From Shinella zoogloeoides (GTDB taxonomy: Bacteria; Pseudomonadota; Alphaproteobacteria; Rhizobiales; Rhizobiaceae), in contig NZ_CP086611.1 of NCBI RefSeq assembly GCF_020883495.1, forward strand, positions 1 to 64,000: 64,000 nt of DNA. Direction: 5' to 3'. This document shows positions 53,689 to 63,096 of this stretch, piece after piece. Under the pieces are notes generated by a model, which worked only from the letters and a program-made list of their open reading frames with translations, did no database searches and was not told the DNA's origin. Position numbers and translations under genes: made by a program. How positions within the stretch are numbered: the stretch's first letter is position 1; each line of letters starts with the position of its first letter.

Positions 53689-53712
53689 CAGGCCCGGCCG
53701 GAGCCGGGCCTG
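53689..53712 (-). other. Intercistronic hairpin binding protein-permease
   Basis: CAGGCCCGGC and GCCGGGCCTG, perfect 10-bp arms with a 4-base loop, lie 15 bases downstream of the binding-protein gene end. There is no U-run. It is placed as in the other two transporter operons of this window. Confidence 0.7.
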
Positions 53713-53727
53713 CGGGCCGTCAGAGGC

Positions 53728-54798
53728 TCAGTTGCCGGAGAGAAGCGCGTTCCACTTCTCGCTGGCGAGGTCGAAGTTCTTCACCCAGAACGGGATGTTC
53801 TGCTGGTAGCCCTGCGCGATGCGCTCCGGCGTCGAGGTGAGGAAGGCGGCCGTCGTCTCGTCGACCTTCGGCTTGGCGTCGAGGTTGATCGGCGTGTAGG
53901 AGGTCTTCTCGGTGAGGATTTCCTGCGAGCGCTGGCCGAGATAGGCGTTGAGCAGCGCATAGGCCGCATCCGTGTCCTTGACGCCGACCGGAATGGTCAT
54001 CTGATCCATCACGACCATCCAGTCCTGCCAGACGGGCGTATAGGCGGCGCCGTTCTTCACGGCGGTCATGGCGCGGCCGGTCCACATCATGATCATGTCG
54101 GCTTCGCCGGATTCGGCGAGCTGCTGGGATTCGGCGCCCGTCTTCCAGTAGATCGTGTCGGGGCCGAGGTCGCGCAGCTTCTGGATGCCCTTCTCGATGT
54201 CGTCGGCCGTCATCGCCTTGGGATCGCCGCCCGTCGCCTTGAAGCCCTGCTCGATCAGCGCGCCGATCGGGTCGCCGCTGCCGTCGATGGCGCGGGTGCC
54301 GGGGAATTTCTCGACATCGAGGAAGTCCTGCCAGTTCTTCGGCGGATTGTCCTTGTAGGTGTCGTTCTTGTACATCAGGATCATGCCGTAGTTCATCGCC
54401 GGGACCGAGCATTCGCCGACCTGGCCGGGCGGGATCTTCGAGACGTCCAGCTTGGAGAAGTCGAGCTTCTGGAACAGCGTGCCGCAATGGATGTAGGGCG
54501 GCAGGTCGGCGGTATCGACCACATCCCAGGTGACGTTGCCGGCATCGACCTGCGCCTTCAGCTTGGCGATCTCCGTCGGCCCGTCGTTGAGCAGCGTCAC
54601 GCCGGATTTCTCGACGAATTCCTGAAGGGCGGCGACCTGGCCGTCCTGATAGATGCCGCCGTAGGAGACGAAGGTCAGCGTCTTGCCCTTGAGCGAGCCT
54701 TCCTTCACCGCGCCGGCGACCGGCTTTTCCTGTGCAAGCACCGGCAACGCCAGGGCGCACGTCATCGTCAGGGCCAGAGCCCCTGCAAATTTCCTCAT
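53728..54798 (-). CDS. Periplasmic polyamine-type binding protein (PotD/PotF-like)
   Basis: This 356-residue binding protein has a Sec signal peptide (MRKFAGALALTMTCALALPV, cleavage after LAQ or near it). The mature part has KTLTFVSYGGIYQDGQ and VTWDVVDTADLPPYIHCG, typical of the bacterial spermidine/putrescine-binding group. It should be the most strongly expressed gene of the operon given the downstream hairpin. The ligand could be putrescine, spermidine or a related amine. Confidence 0.92.
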   Translation of the reverse strand: MRKFAGALALTMTCALALPVLAQEKPVAGAVKEGSLKGKTLTFVSYGGIYQDGQVAALQEFVEKSGVTLLNDGPTEIAKLKAQVDAGNVTWDVVDTADLPPYIHCGTLFQKLDFSKLDVSKIPPGQVGECSVPAMNYGMILMYKNDTYKDNPPKNWQDFLDVEKFPGTRAIDGSGDPIGALIEQGFKATGGDPKAMTADDIEKGIQKLRDLGPDTIYWKTGAESQQLAESGEADMIMMWTGRAMTAVKNGAAYTPVWQDWMVVMDQMTIPVGVKDTDAAYALLNAYLGQRSQEILTEKTSYTPINLDAKPKVDETTAAFLTSTPERIAQGYQQNIPFWVKNFDLASEKWNALLSGN

Positions 54799-54844
54799 CG
54801 CTGATACTCCCAGTAGCGCTCGCTTCCAGTTGTTCCTGCCGCGG

Positions 54845-55462
54845 CTACGAGCCCGGCCGTGGCAGGTATTGGTCGAGGTCGGCCGCCACGCTGGTGGGCG
54901 GGGCGATCATCCAGATCACTTCGGCCGGCTCCGCGCCGGTATTTTCGGTCTTGTGCGGAACCGAGCTTGGATATTCGATGCTGTCGCCGGCCGACAGCAC
55001 ATGGCGCTCGTCGCCGAGCGTCAGTTCCACCGTGCCGCGGACGACGAAGAAAAGCTCGTGCGAATCCCCGTGGCTGTAGGGCTGCTCGCCCGTCGAGCCG
55101 CCGGGGTCGAATTCGCCGATATAGACTTCCATGTCGCGGATCGGGCGGCGCGACAGCAGCATCTTGCGATAGCCCTCGGCCGGCGGCAGCGCCGGGCGCT
55201 CGGCCTTGCGCAGAACCCGGCCGACGGGCGGCTCGTCGTCGTCGAACAGATCGGTGAGGCGGATGCCGAGCGCTTCGGCGATGCGCATCAGCGTGCTGGT
55301 GTTGACGCCGCTGAGGCCGCGTTCGAGCTGGCTGAGGAAACTCGCGGTCGTGCCCGTGGCCTCGCCGAGCGCGCGAAGCGACATGCGGCGGGCGGTGCGG
55401 AAGGCCTTCACCTTGTCGCCGACGGCCCCCTGCTTCGCTGTCACGGCCACGAAATCGTCCAT
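54845..55462 (-). CDS. XRE-cupin transcriptional regulator (PuuR-like)
   Basis: This 205-residue regulator has an XRE helix-turn-helix at about 20-75 (MSLRALGEATGTTASFLSQL then ERGLSGV) and a C-terminal cupin_2 domain at about 125-195 (PYSHGDSHELFFVVRGTVEL and LSAGDSIEYPSSVPHKTENT). This architecture is that of PuuR, the putrescine-responsive repressor. It heads the polyamine operon, 46 bases before the binding-protein gene. A 7-bp inverted repeat lies just upstream of its start. Confidence 0.93.
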   Translation of the reverse strand: MDDFVAVTAKQGAVGDKVKAFRTARRMSLRALGEATGTTASFLSQLERGLSGVNTSTLMRIAEALGIRLTDLFDDDEPPVGRVLRKAERPALPPAEGYRKMLLSRRPIRDMEVYIGEFDPGGSTGEQPYSHGDSHELFFVVRGTVELTLGDERHVLSAGDSIEYPSSVPHKTENTGAEPAEVIWMIAPPTSVAADLDQYLPRPGS

Positions 55463-55473
55463 GGATCACTCCT

Positions 55474-55494
55474 CACTTAACAACATATTAAGTG
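55474..55494 (-). promoter_or_regulatory. Candidate operator of the XRE-cupin regulator
   Basis: CACTTAA-CAACATA-TTAAGTG, perfect 7-bp arms with a 7-base centre, lies 12 bases upstream of the regulator start in the 219-bp gap shared with the adenine deaminase gene. It is well placed for autoregulation. Confidence 0.65.
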
Positions 55495-55681
55495 GCTGAC
55501 GGATTAGCAACCGCGAAATTGTGCCGGAACGACTTTTGTTTCGGCCCGTTATTTATCGTTCTCGAAAAGCGCACGATATGCGCGAAAAATACTGCTTTTC
55601 GGAAGCGGTTCAATCGCGTTCTATCGCCGCCAAGAGGAGCGGGGGCATGAAGCGCCGCTGTGGCCGACCGGAGGAAAAATC

Positions 55682-57409
55682 ATGAATGCTGAAGAAACGG
55701 TACACTACGACAAGGTTCGTGCGATCTACGCGATCCTGCAGGGGGAGCGAGAGGCGGATCTTCTTTTGAAGAACCTGAACATCCTGGATGTGCACGGCGA
55801 GACGGTCTACCAGGGCTCGATCCTGGTCTACGACAAGCGCATCGTCGCGCTGAACCCGGACGAGAGCGTGGTGAAGGTCAAGGAGGTCTTCGACGGCAAG
55901 GGGCTCTATGCCATCCCCGGCCTGATCGACGCCCATATCCATTTCGAATCCCAGCTCGCCCATCCGACGGCGCTTGCCGAGGCGATGGTGCCCTGCGGCA
56001 CCACGACTATCTATTCCGAATGCCTCGACCTTCTGAGCGCGGCCGGCGAGGAAGGCGTGGAAGCGGCGGAGAACCTCTTCCGCGACTACGACAAGCTGCC
56101 CTACCGCCTCTACGCCTTCGCCCCCGGCAAGAAGGTCTCGGCGGCGGTGACCAACCGGGTGCTCGACATGGAGCCGGTGATCGGGCTGGGCGAGTTCGAA
56201 CACTTCACCTATTCGTCGGGCAATGACGACGACTTCCGCAAGGCCGCCTGGGTGCGCGCGCGCGGCGGCTTCATGAACGGCCACTGGGGCGTGACCGCGC
56301 TCTCCGACATGGTGCTGAACTACCTGCCGGCCATCGGCTGCTCGAACAACCACGACGTCTGGAACGAGAAGGACATCGAGAAGAGCATCCGCTACGGCTT
56401 CCCGACCCATATCAAGTTCGGTGTCGGCAGCGCCGAGGTGATCAAGGTGCTGCTGCGCGCCATCGTCGACCGCAAGTGGCCGACGGACAATTTCATGCTG
56501 TGCACGGACAACATCTCCATCGAGCGCCTGCTGACGCAGGGGCATATGGACTGGATCATCTCGCTGTGCGCGGAGATGGGCATCAACCCGATCCATGCGA
56601 TCAAGATGGCGACGCTGAACACGGCGCGGTCGTTCCATATGGAGGACAAGCTGGGTTCGCTGACGCCGGGCCGCTTCGCCGATATCGTGCTGACGGACAG
56701 CCTGTCGAAGATCAACCCGCTCTATGTGTTCAAGGACGGGGAACTGGTGGCGAAGGATCGCAAGATCCTGAAGAACGCCGAGATCGACTACTCGGGCATG
56801 TGCAAGAAGGGCGTGCCGGGGCTCGCCGACCTCACCCCCGACCAGCTCGACATCGTGCCGCTGGAAGTGTCGGAAGACGGCAAGTCGGCGAAGGTCTATC
56901 TGTTCGACGTCTATGGCCGTGGGCATGCGAAGTTCTACCAGGAGGTCTGGGTTCCGTTGAAGGACGGCCGGATCGTTCCTGAGGTGGACGGTGTGAAGTA
57001 CAGCCGGCTTTCGGTGGTGCAGCGCTATGCGGATGGCAAGCGGCATATCGTCAACGGCCTGTTCAAGGGCGTTTCGATCGACCGGGGTGCTGTTGCGACC
57101 TTCTGGCCTGCGCCGAAGCCCTACTTCGTGATCGTGGGCGAGGACAGTGCGGAGATGTGCCACTGCGTCAAGCAGGTGGACAGCCATGCGGGCGCCTGCA
57201 TCGTGACGGAGAACAAGCAGGAGAAGGCGGTTATGCCGCTGGAGATCTACGGCGTCATGGCGAACATGACGGTGAAGGAGCTGACGGCGGCGGCCAGTTC
57301 CATCGATGCGGCGCTGGAGGACCTCGGCAACCGCAACGAGGGCGAGCCCGTCGTCAACAAGCTCCTCTCCCTCTTCATCTCCCTCCACAGGTTCAGGCTC
57401 ATGCACTGA
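55682..57409 (+). CDS. ade: Adenine deaminase
   Basis: This 575-residue amidohydrolase converts adenine to hypoxanthine and ammonia. The metal-binding motif GLIDAHIHFESQLAHPTALA lies near 80-99, and LGEFEHFTYSSGNDDD and CTDNISIERLL match the adenine deaminase group; DSHAGACIVTENKQEKAVMP is in its C-terminal domain. Length matches the family (about 570-600). GGAGGAAAAATC precedes the ATG at 55682. It is divergent from the polyamine operon and followed by a membrane protein gene that may belong to the same transcript. Confidence 0.92.
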   Translation: MNAEETVHYDKVRAIYAILQGEREADLLLKNLNILDVHGETVYQGSILVYDKRIVALNPDESVVKVKEVFDGKGLYAIPGLIDAHIHFESQLAHPTALAEAMVPCGTTTIYSECLDLLSAAGEEGVEAAENLFRDYDKLPYRLYAFAPGKKVSAAVTNRVLDMEPVIGLGEFEHFTYSSGNDDDFRKAAWVRARGGFMNGHWGVTALSDMVLNYLPAIGCSNNHDVWNEKDIEKSIRYGFPTHIKFGVGSAEVIKVLLRAIVDRKWPTDNFMLCTDNISIERLLTQGHMDWIISLCAEMGINPIHAIKMATLNTARSFHMEDKLGSLTPGRFADIVLTDSLSKINPLYVFKDGELVAKDRKILKNAEIDYSGMCKKGVPGLADLTPDQLDIVPLEVSEDGKSAKVYLFDVYGRGHAKFYQEVWVPLKDGRIVPEVDGVKYSRLSVVQRYADGKRHIVNGLFKGVSIDRGAVATFWPAPKPYFVIVGEDSAEMCHCVKQVDSHAGACIVTENKQEKAVMPLEIYGVMANMTVKELTAAASSIDAALEDLGNRNEGEPVVNKLLSLFISLHRFRLMH

Positions 57410-57423
57410 GCGGTGTGGAGGAC

Positions 57424-57449
57424 CCGGCGGGCGCTCCAGCGCCTGCCGG
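57424..57449 (+). other. Hairpin after the adenine deaminase gene
   Basis: CCGGCGGGCGC and GCGCCTGCCGG pair over 11 positions with one G-U and a 4-base loop, 14 bases after the stop. No U-run follows, so it may only partly terminate before the next gene. Confidence 0.55.
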
Positions 57450-57564
57450 ACCGGAAATAGCGTATTGACCGGGAGGTGGAGTTCCCGGACATGCGCGAAA
57501 CGAATTATGCTGCGGAAGGCCGGGAGTGACGGGTGGCCCCGCGCAATGCCATCGGGAGGAAATC

Positions 57565-58275
57565 ATGGCACATCATGCGGCGGAAGCCGAAATCGTCGAT
57601 ACCGGCAGCCTGACCCGGCGCTGGATCATGTACGTCCTGGGTATCTATATCCTGACCTTCGGCGTCAGCCTCGCCATCCGCGCCGGCGTCGGCATCTCGC
57701 CACAGAGCAGCCTGACGCGCACCATGACGCTCGTCTACACGCCGCTCAGCCAGGGCACCTACAATTTCATGCTCGAGCTGATCATGCTCGGCCTGACCTA
57801 TCTGGTCCTGCCGAAGGACTTCAAGCTGAAGAACTTCGCCTCGCTGATCCCGGCCTTCGTGCTGGCGGTGTTTCTCGACCTCAACCTCAAGCTCACCGAG
57901 TTCATCGTGCTGGAGGAATATGCCCTGCGTGTCGCGCTGCTGGTCTTCGCAGACGCCGCGCTCGCCTTCGGCCTCTTCCTGATGATCCGCGCCAACCTCG
58001 TGCTGATGCCCATCGACATGTTCGTCAACACGATCTTCAAGCGCACCGGCTGGAAGTGGGGCAACATCAAGACGGGTTTCGACTGCACGCTGCTGGTCAC
58101 CTCGGCGCTGATCGGCCTCGCCTTCCTCGGTGAGATCAAGTTCATCCGCGAGGGCACCATCCTCAACGCTATCCTCGTCGGCCAGTACATCCGCCTCTAC
58201 TTCTTCCTGTACAAGAAGATGAGCGCGAAGAAGGACGTGGCCGAAACCGGCAAGCTCGAGACGGTCGCAAGCTGA
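57565..58275 (+). CDS. YczE/YitT-like (DUF6198) membrane protein
   Basis: This 236-residue protein has about five or six hydrophobic segments (from residue ~18). YILTFGVSLAIRAGVGISPQ and LVLMPIDMFVN match the YczE/YyaS/YitT-like family of uncharacterised membrane proteins. The ATG at 57565 follows GGGAGGAAATC. Its place behind adenine deaminase suggests a link to purine or nucleobase handling, but this is context only. A strong terminator follows. Confidence 0.82.
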   Translation: MAHHAAEAEIVDTGSLTRRWIMYVLGIYILTFGVSLAIRAGVGISPQSSLTRTMTLVYTPLSQGTYNFMLELIMLGLTYLVLPKDFKLKNFASLIPAFVLAVFLDLNLKLTEFIVLEEYALRVALLVFADAALAFGLFLMIRANLVLMPIDMFVNTIFKRTGWKWGNIKTGFDCTLLVTSALIGLAFLGEIKFIREGTILNAILVGQYIRLYFFLYKKMSAKKDVAETGKLETVAS

Positions 58276-58299
58276 AGACGCGATCTTCCTGAACAGACG

Positions 58300-58330
58300 A
58301 CGGGGCGCTCTCAGCGCCCCGTTTTCGTTT
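58300..58330 (+). terminator. Intrinsic terminator after the YczE-like gene
   Basis: ACGGGGCGCT-CTC-AGCGCCCCGT, perfect 10-bp arms, is followed by TTTCGTTTT. It lies between convergent genes and touches the end of the MFS gene. Confidence 0.85.
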
Positions 58331-59658
58331 TACTGCTGGTCGAGCGCCCGGGTCAGCGTCAGGGCGGCGAGGGTGCAGATCGCGCCGGAGATCAGGTAGC
58401 CGCCGATGAAGATGATGCCGAAACTGGAGGCAAGGCCGAGCGCCACGAGCGGGGCGAAGGCCGCGCCGACGAGCCAGGCGAGGTCCGAGGTCAGCGCCGC
58501 GCCGGTATAGCGGTAATACTGCGTGAAGCGCGAGGAGACGGCGCCCGAAGACTGGCCGAAGGTGAGGCCGAGAATGAAGAAGCCGATCAGGATATAGGCG
58601 TCCTGCCCCCGGCTGCCGGCATCGAGCAGGAAGGGCGCGGAGAAGGAGAAGACGGCGATCAGGATCGCGCCGAACATCAGCTCCGAGCGACGGCCGATGC
58701 GGTCGGCGATGAAGCCGGACAGCACGATGCCGACGGCTCCGAGCGCCGCGCCGGCAACCTGCATCCAGAGGAACTGCTGCACCGGCTGGCTGCCGTGCAG
58801 CACGACCCAGCTCAGCGGGAAGATGGTGACGAGGTGGAACAGGGCGAAGCTTGCCAGCGGCACAAAGGCGCCGAGCACAACGTCCATGGCATGCTTGCTC
58901 AGCATCTCGAAGATCGGCCGGGCTTCCAGTTCCCGCGCTTCCATGGCCGCGCCGAACTCCTTGCTGGCGACGATGCGCAGGCGTGCGAAGAGTGCCACGA
59001 CGTTGATCGCGAAGGCGACGAAGAAGGGATAGCGCCAGCCCCAGGCGAGGAAGTCCGCCTCGGAAAGATGGCTGACGAAATAGCCGAAGAGCACGCTTGC
59101 CAGCGCAAAGCCGATGGGCGCGCCGAGCTGCGGGATCATGGCGTACCAGCCGCGATGGTTCGGCGGCGCGCTGAGGCTGAGCAGCGAGGCCAGCCCGTCC
59201 CACGCCCCGCCGAGGGCGAAGCCCTGGCCGAGCCGGAAGAGCGCCAGCAGCGCCACCGCCCAGTAGCCGATCGCCTCATAGCCCGGCAGGAAGGCGATGG
59301 ACGCCGTCGAGCCGCCGAGAATGACCAGCGCCGCCGTCAGCTTGACGCCGCGGCCATAGTTGCGGTCGACCCACATGAAGACGAAGGAGCCGACCGGGCG
59401 GGCGAGAAAGGCCAGCGGAAACAGCGCGAAGGACATCAGCGTGGCGGCCACCGCGCTTCCCGCGAAGGGGAAGATCAGCTTGGGGAAGACCAGGATGGAG
59501 CCGATGCCGTAGACGAAGAAGTCGAAGAATTCCGAGGTGCGGCCGATGACGACGCCGATAGCGACGCTGCCGGGCGAGAGCGGCCTGTCGTCGGCATGCA
59601 TGCGGCGGGCATCGCGCTCCAGACCGGACGATGTGGGGTGTTGGGCAGCCGAACTCAT
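58330..59658 (-). CDS. MFS transporter, MHS (metabolite:H+ symporter) type
   Basis: This 442-residue permease has about 12 membrane segments and imports an organic acid or similar metabolite. GRTSEFFDFFVYGIGSILVF near residue 35-55 and FLARPVGSFVFMWVDRNYGR (the first intracellular loop) are typical of the MHS subgroup that includes ShiA and ProP-like proteins. The ATG at 59658 (MSSAAQHP) has GGAGGAG just upstream. It is divergent from cyoA across a 264-bp gap. Substrate unknown. Confidence 0.88.
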   Translation of the reverse strand: MSSAAQHPTSSGLERDARRMHADDRPLSPGSVAIGVVIGRTSEFFDFFVYGIGSILVFPKLIFPFAGSAVAATLMSFALFPLAFLARPVGSFVFMWVDRNYGRGVKLTAALVILGGSTASIAFLPGYEAIGYWAVALLALFRLGQGFALGGAWDGLASLLSLSAPPNHRGWYAMIPQLGAPIGFALASVLFGYFVSHLSEADFLAWGWRYPFFVAFAINVVALFARLRIVASKEFGAAMEARELEARPIFEMLSKHAMDVVLGAFVPLASFALFHLVTIFPLSWVVLHGSQPVQQFLWMQVAGAALGAVGIVLSGFIADRIGRRSELMFGAILIAVFSFSAPFLLDAGSRGQDAYILIGFFILGLTFGQSSGAVSSRFTQYYRYTGAALTSDLAWLVGAAFAPLVALGLASSFGIIFIGGYLISGAICTLAALTLTRALDQQ

Positions 59659-59756
59659 GAACTCCTCCGCGCGGATTTGCGTCATGTCACTGGACTGTTG
59701 ATCAATCCGCGCCCGATGGCAAGGACAAGTAGGCCCCGCTGCCGGGAACGCTGAAA

Positions 59757-59785
59757 TTGACAACATGCATTTCTATTGCGCTAGT
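59757..59785 (+). promoter_or_regulatory. Possible promoter of cyoABCD
   Basis: TTGACA (59757-59762), 17 bp, then GCTAGT (59780-59785), about 140 bp before the cyoA ATG. The -35 is perfect and the -10 weak. Confidence 0.3.
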
Positions 59786-59922
59786 ACAAACGCGCATCGA
59801 CAGATAGCCCCCGATTGACTACCCTCCTGCGACAGAATGCTGCGCTGCGACGATGGACCTCATTTTCAAGCGCCATCGTGCCCGATTATTGCCGACTAGA
59901 CAGAACGCAAGTTGAGGCCGAA

Positions 59923-61029
59923 ATGCCGAAGCAATTCAGTTTAGCCCGACGCTCCCTCCTTCTCGCCCCGATGCTCGGCGCCCTTTCGGGCTGCAACATG
60001 GTGGTCATGTCGCCCTCGGGCGACATCGCGGCGCAGCAACGAGACCTGATCGTTGTCTCGACGATCCTGATGCTGGTCATCATCGTGCCGGTGATCGTCC
60101 TGACGCTGTTCTTCGCCTGGCGCTATCGCCAGTCGAACACGGCCGCCACATACGATCCCGAATGGCACCATTCCACCGGCCTCGAGGTCATCATCTGGTC
60201 GGCGCCGCTCGCCATCATCATCGCGCTCGGGGCGATCACCTGGGTCAGCACCCACAAGCTCGACCCCTACCGTCCACTCGACCGGATCGACGCGGCGCGC
60301 CCGGTGGCCGCCGAGACGAAGCCGCTCACCGTCGAGGTGGTGGCGCTCGACTGGAAATGGCTGTTCTTCTACCCGGATTACGGCATCGCCACCGTCAACG
60401 AGATGGCCGCGCCCGTCGACGTACCGATCAACTTCAAGCTCACCGCCTCCTCGGTGATGAACGCCTTCTACGTTCCCGCGCTCGCCGGCATGATCTACAC
60501 CATGCCCGGCATGGAGACGAAGCTGCACGCCGTCATCAACAAGGCCGGCGAATACGAGGGCCTGTCGTCCAACTATAGCGGCGACGGCTTCTCCCATATG
60601 CGCTTCAAGTTCCACGGGGTCGACCAGGCCGGTTTCGACGCCTGGGTCGCCCGGGTGCGGCAGACCGGCACGGCGCTCAACCGCGACGCCTATCTGAAGC
60701 TCGAGCGGCCGAGCGCCCGGGAGCCGGTGCGCTACTTCTCCTCCGTCGACGAGGGCCTCTACCAGGCCATCCTCAACATGTGCGTGCGCGAGGGACAGAT
60801 GTGCATGCGGGAAATGATGCATATCGACATGACGGGCGGCGCGGGCACAGACAGCCACGAGAACCGGGAGCGGCTGCGGCACGACAACCGCCATGCCGCC
60901 GAAGCGGCGCCCGGCGCCACCTTCCCCGAAACCGGCAATCCCGCGCGCAGCGAAGAGCCGGCCGAGGGCGTGGAGACCCGGCAGGAGGAGCCGGCCGCCA
61001 CGGACCACGACGCGCACCAGTCGCACTAG
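59923..61029 (+). CDS. cyoA: Cytochrome o ubiquinol oxidase subunit II (lipoprotein)
   Basis: Subunit II of the heme-copper quinol oxidase. The ATG at 59923 gives 368 residues with an N-terminal lipobox ALSGC near residue 20. Two membrane segments follow (about 40-60 and 85-105) and a periplasmic cupredoxin domain (EVVALDWKWLFFYPDYGIAT). The CuA ligand set CxxxC is absent, as expected for a quinol rather than cytochrome c oxidase. A charged tail of about 50 residues rich in Glu, His and Arg extends beyond the Escherichia coli length of 315. It is the first gene of cyoABCD. Confidence 0.94.
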   Translation: MPKQFSLARRSLLLAPMLGALSGCNMVVMSPSGDIAAQQRDLIVVSTILMLVIIVPVIVLTLFFAWRYRQSNTAATYDPEWHHSTGLEVIIWSAPLAIIIALGAITWVSTHKLDPYRPLDRIDAARPVAAETKPLTVEVVALDWKWLFFYPDYGIATVNEMAAPVDVPINFKLTASSVMNAFYVPALAGMIYTMPGMETKLHAVINKAGEYEGLSSNYSGDGFSHMRFKFHGVDQAGFDAWVARVRQTGTALNRDAYLKLERPSAREPVRYFSSVDEGLYQAILNMCVREGQMCMREMMHIDMTGGAGTDSHENRERLRHDNRHAAEAAPGATFPETGNPARSEEPAEGVETRQEEPAATDHDAHQSH

Positions 61030-61089
61030 ATTCCCATCGCCTCCGCCTTAAGCGGCGGGGACGCATTCGACACGCTATTGGACGATCCC

Positions 61090-63093
61090 ATGTTCGGTGA
61101 CATCAGCTTCACGCACTTCCTCTTCGGGCGGCTCACGCTGGAAGCGATCCCCTATCACGAGCCGATCCTCGTCGCGACTTTCGCGGCCGTGGCGGTCGGC
61201 GGCCTCGCGCTTCTTGCGCTGATCACGAAGTTCCGGCTCTGGGGCTATCTCTGGCACGAGTGGTTCACCTCGGTCGATCACAAGAAGATCGGCATCATGT
61301 ACATCGTGCTCGCCATCGTGATGCTGCTGCGCGGTTTCGCCGACGCCATCATGATGCGCATCCAGCAGGCCATCGCCTTCAACGGCAGCGAGGGCTATCT
61401 CAACCCGCACCACTACGACCAGATCTTCACCGCCCATGGCGTGATCATGATCTTCTTCGTGGCGATGCCCTTCGTCACCGGCTTCATGAACTATGTCGTG
61501 CCGTTGCAGATCGGCGCGCGCGACGTGTCCTTCCCCTTCCTCAACAACTTCTCCTTCTGGATGACGACGGCGGGCGCGGTGATCATCATGATGTCGCTGT
61601 TCGTGGGGGAATTCGCGCGCACCGGCTGGCTCGCCTATCCGCCGCTTTCCGGCGCGGATTACAGCCCCGGCGTCGGCGTCGATTATTACATATGGGGCCT
61701 GCAGGTGGCGGGCGTGGGGACCACGCTCTCGGGCATCAACCTCATCGCGACCATCGTGAAGATGCGCGCACCGGGCATGACCTTCATGAAGATGCCGGTC
61801 TTCACCTGGACCTCGCTCTGCACCAACATCCTGATCGTCGCGACCTTCCCGATCCTCACCGCCACGCTCGCGCTGCTCTCGCTCGACCGCTATGTCGGCA
61901 CGCATTTCTTCACGAACGATCTCGGCGGCAATCCGATGATGTATATCAACCTCATCTGGATCTGGGGCCATCCGGAGGTCTACATCCTCGTGCTGCCGGC
62001 CTTCGGCATCTTCTCCGAGGTGGTGGCGACCTTCTGCGGCAAGCGCCTCTTCGGCTATACGTCGATGGTCTACGCGACCTGCGTGATCATGATCCTCTCC
62101 TACATCGTCTGGCTGCACCACTTCTTCACGATGGGCTCGGGCGCCTCGGTCAACGCCTTCTTCGGCATTACGACCATGATCATCTCGATCCCGACGGGGG
62201 CGAAGATGTTCAACTGGCTCTTCACCATGTATCGCGGCCGCATCCGCTACGAGGTGCCGATGCTGTGGACGGTCGGCTTCATGGTGACCTTCGTCATCGG
62301 CGGCATGACGGGCGTCATGCTGGCGATCCCGCCGGCCGACTTCGTGCTGCACAACTCGCTCTTCCTCATCGCCCACTTCCACAATGTCATCATCGGCGGC
62401 GTGCTGTTCGGGCTGATGGCGGGCGTCGTCTACTGGTTCCCCAAGGCCTTCGGCTACAAGCTCGATCCCTTCTGGGGCAAGATGAGCTTCTGGTTCTGGC
62501 AGATCGGCTTCTTCTTCGCCTTCATGCCGCTCTACGTGCTCGGCCTGATGGGCGTCACCCGCCGCGTCAGCCAGTTCGAGGACCCCTCGCTGCAGATATG
62601 GTTTATCATCGCCGCCTTCGGCGCCTTCCTGATCGCGCTCGGCATCGGCTCCTTCATCGTCCAGCTCGTCGTCAGCTATCTGAGGCGCGACCAGCTTCGC
62701 TGCGACAGCGGCGATCCGTGGGACGGCCGCACGCTCGAATGGTCGACCTCCTCGCCGCCGCCGGACTACAACTTCGCCTTCACGCCCGTCGTCCACGATC
62801 ACGATAGCTGGTACGACATGAAGAACCGCGGCTATGTACGCCCGCTGGAAGGCTTCAAGCCGATCCATATGCCGAAGAACACGGGGACGGGCGTTATCCT
62901 CGCCGGCCTCTCCGTCGTGCTCGCCTTCGCGCTGATCTGGTACATCTGGTGGCTGGCGGCCGTTTCCTTCATCGCGATCCTCGCGGTGTCGATCGCCCAT
63001 ACTTTCAACTACGACCGCGACTTCTTCATCCCCGCCGAAACGGTGACGGCGACGGAAGAGGCGCGCACCAAACTGCTTGCAGAACGGACCTGA
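61090..63093 (+). CDS. cyoB: Cytochrome o ubiquinol oxidase subunit I
   Basis: This catalytic subunit of about 667 residues (E. coli 663) carries heme b, heme o3 and CuB. The active-site motifs are present: [19 protein letters not shown] with the CuB His and cross-linked Tyr, [19 protein letters not shown] with the CuB His pair, and [13 protein letters not shown] near the heme ligands. The ATG at 61090 (MFGDISF) was chosen because E. coli CyoB also starts MFG; TTG at 61078 is the alternative and has no clear ribosome-binding site. The cyoC gene begins four bases after the stop. Confidence 0.96.
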   Translation: MFGDISFTHFLFGRLTLEAIPYHEPILVATFAAVAVGGLALLALITKFRLWGYLWHEWFTSVDHKKIGIMYIVLAIVMLLRGFADAIMMRIQQAIAFNGSEGYLNPHHYDQIFTAHGVIMIFFVAMPFVTGFMNYVVPLQIGARDVSFPFLNNFSFWMTTAGAVIIMMSLFVGEFARTGWLAYPPLSGADYSPGVGVDYYIWGLQVAGVGTTLSGINLIATIVKMRAPGMTFMKMPVFTWTSLCTNILIVATFPILTATLALLSLDRYVGTHFFTNDLGGNPMMYINLIWIWGHPEVYILVLPAFGIFSEVVATFCGKRLFGYTSMVYATCVIMILSYIVWLHHFFTMGSGASVNAFFGITTMIISIPTGAKMFNWLFTMYRGRIRYEVPMLWTVGFMVTFVIGGMTGVMLAIPPADFVLHNSLFLIAHFHNVIIGGVLFGLMAGVVYWFPKAFGYKLDPFWGKMSFWFWQIGFFFAFMPLYVLGLMGVTRRVSQFEDPSLQIWFIIAAFGAFLIALGIGSFIVQLVVSYLRRDQLRCDSGDPWDGRTLEWSTSSPPPDYNFAFTPVVHDHDSWYDMKNRGYVRPLEGFKPIHMPKNTGTGVILAGLSVVLAFALIWYIWWLAAVSFIAILAVSIAHTFNYDRDFFIPAETVTATEEARTKLLAERT

Positions 63094-63096
63094 GCC

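Noticed and set aside
59698..59705. TTGATCAA before cyoA as an FNR/FixK box.
   Set aside because: The consensus TTGAT-N4-ATCAA needs a 4-base centre, which is missing.
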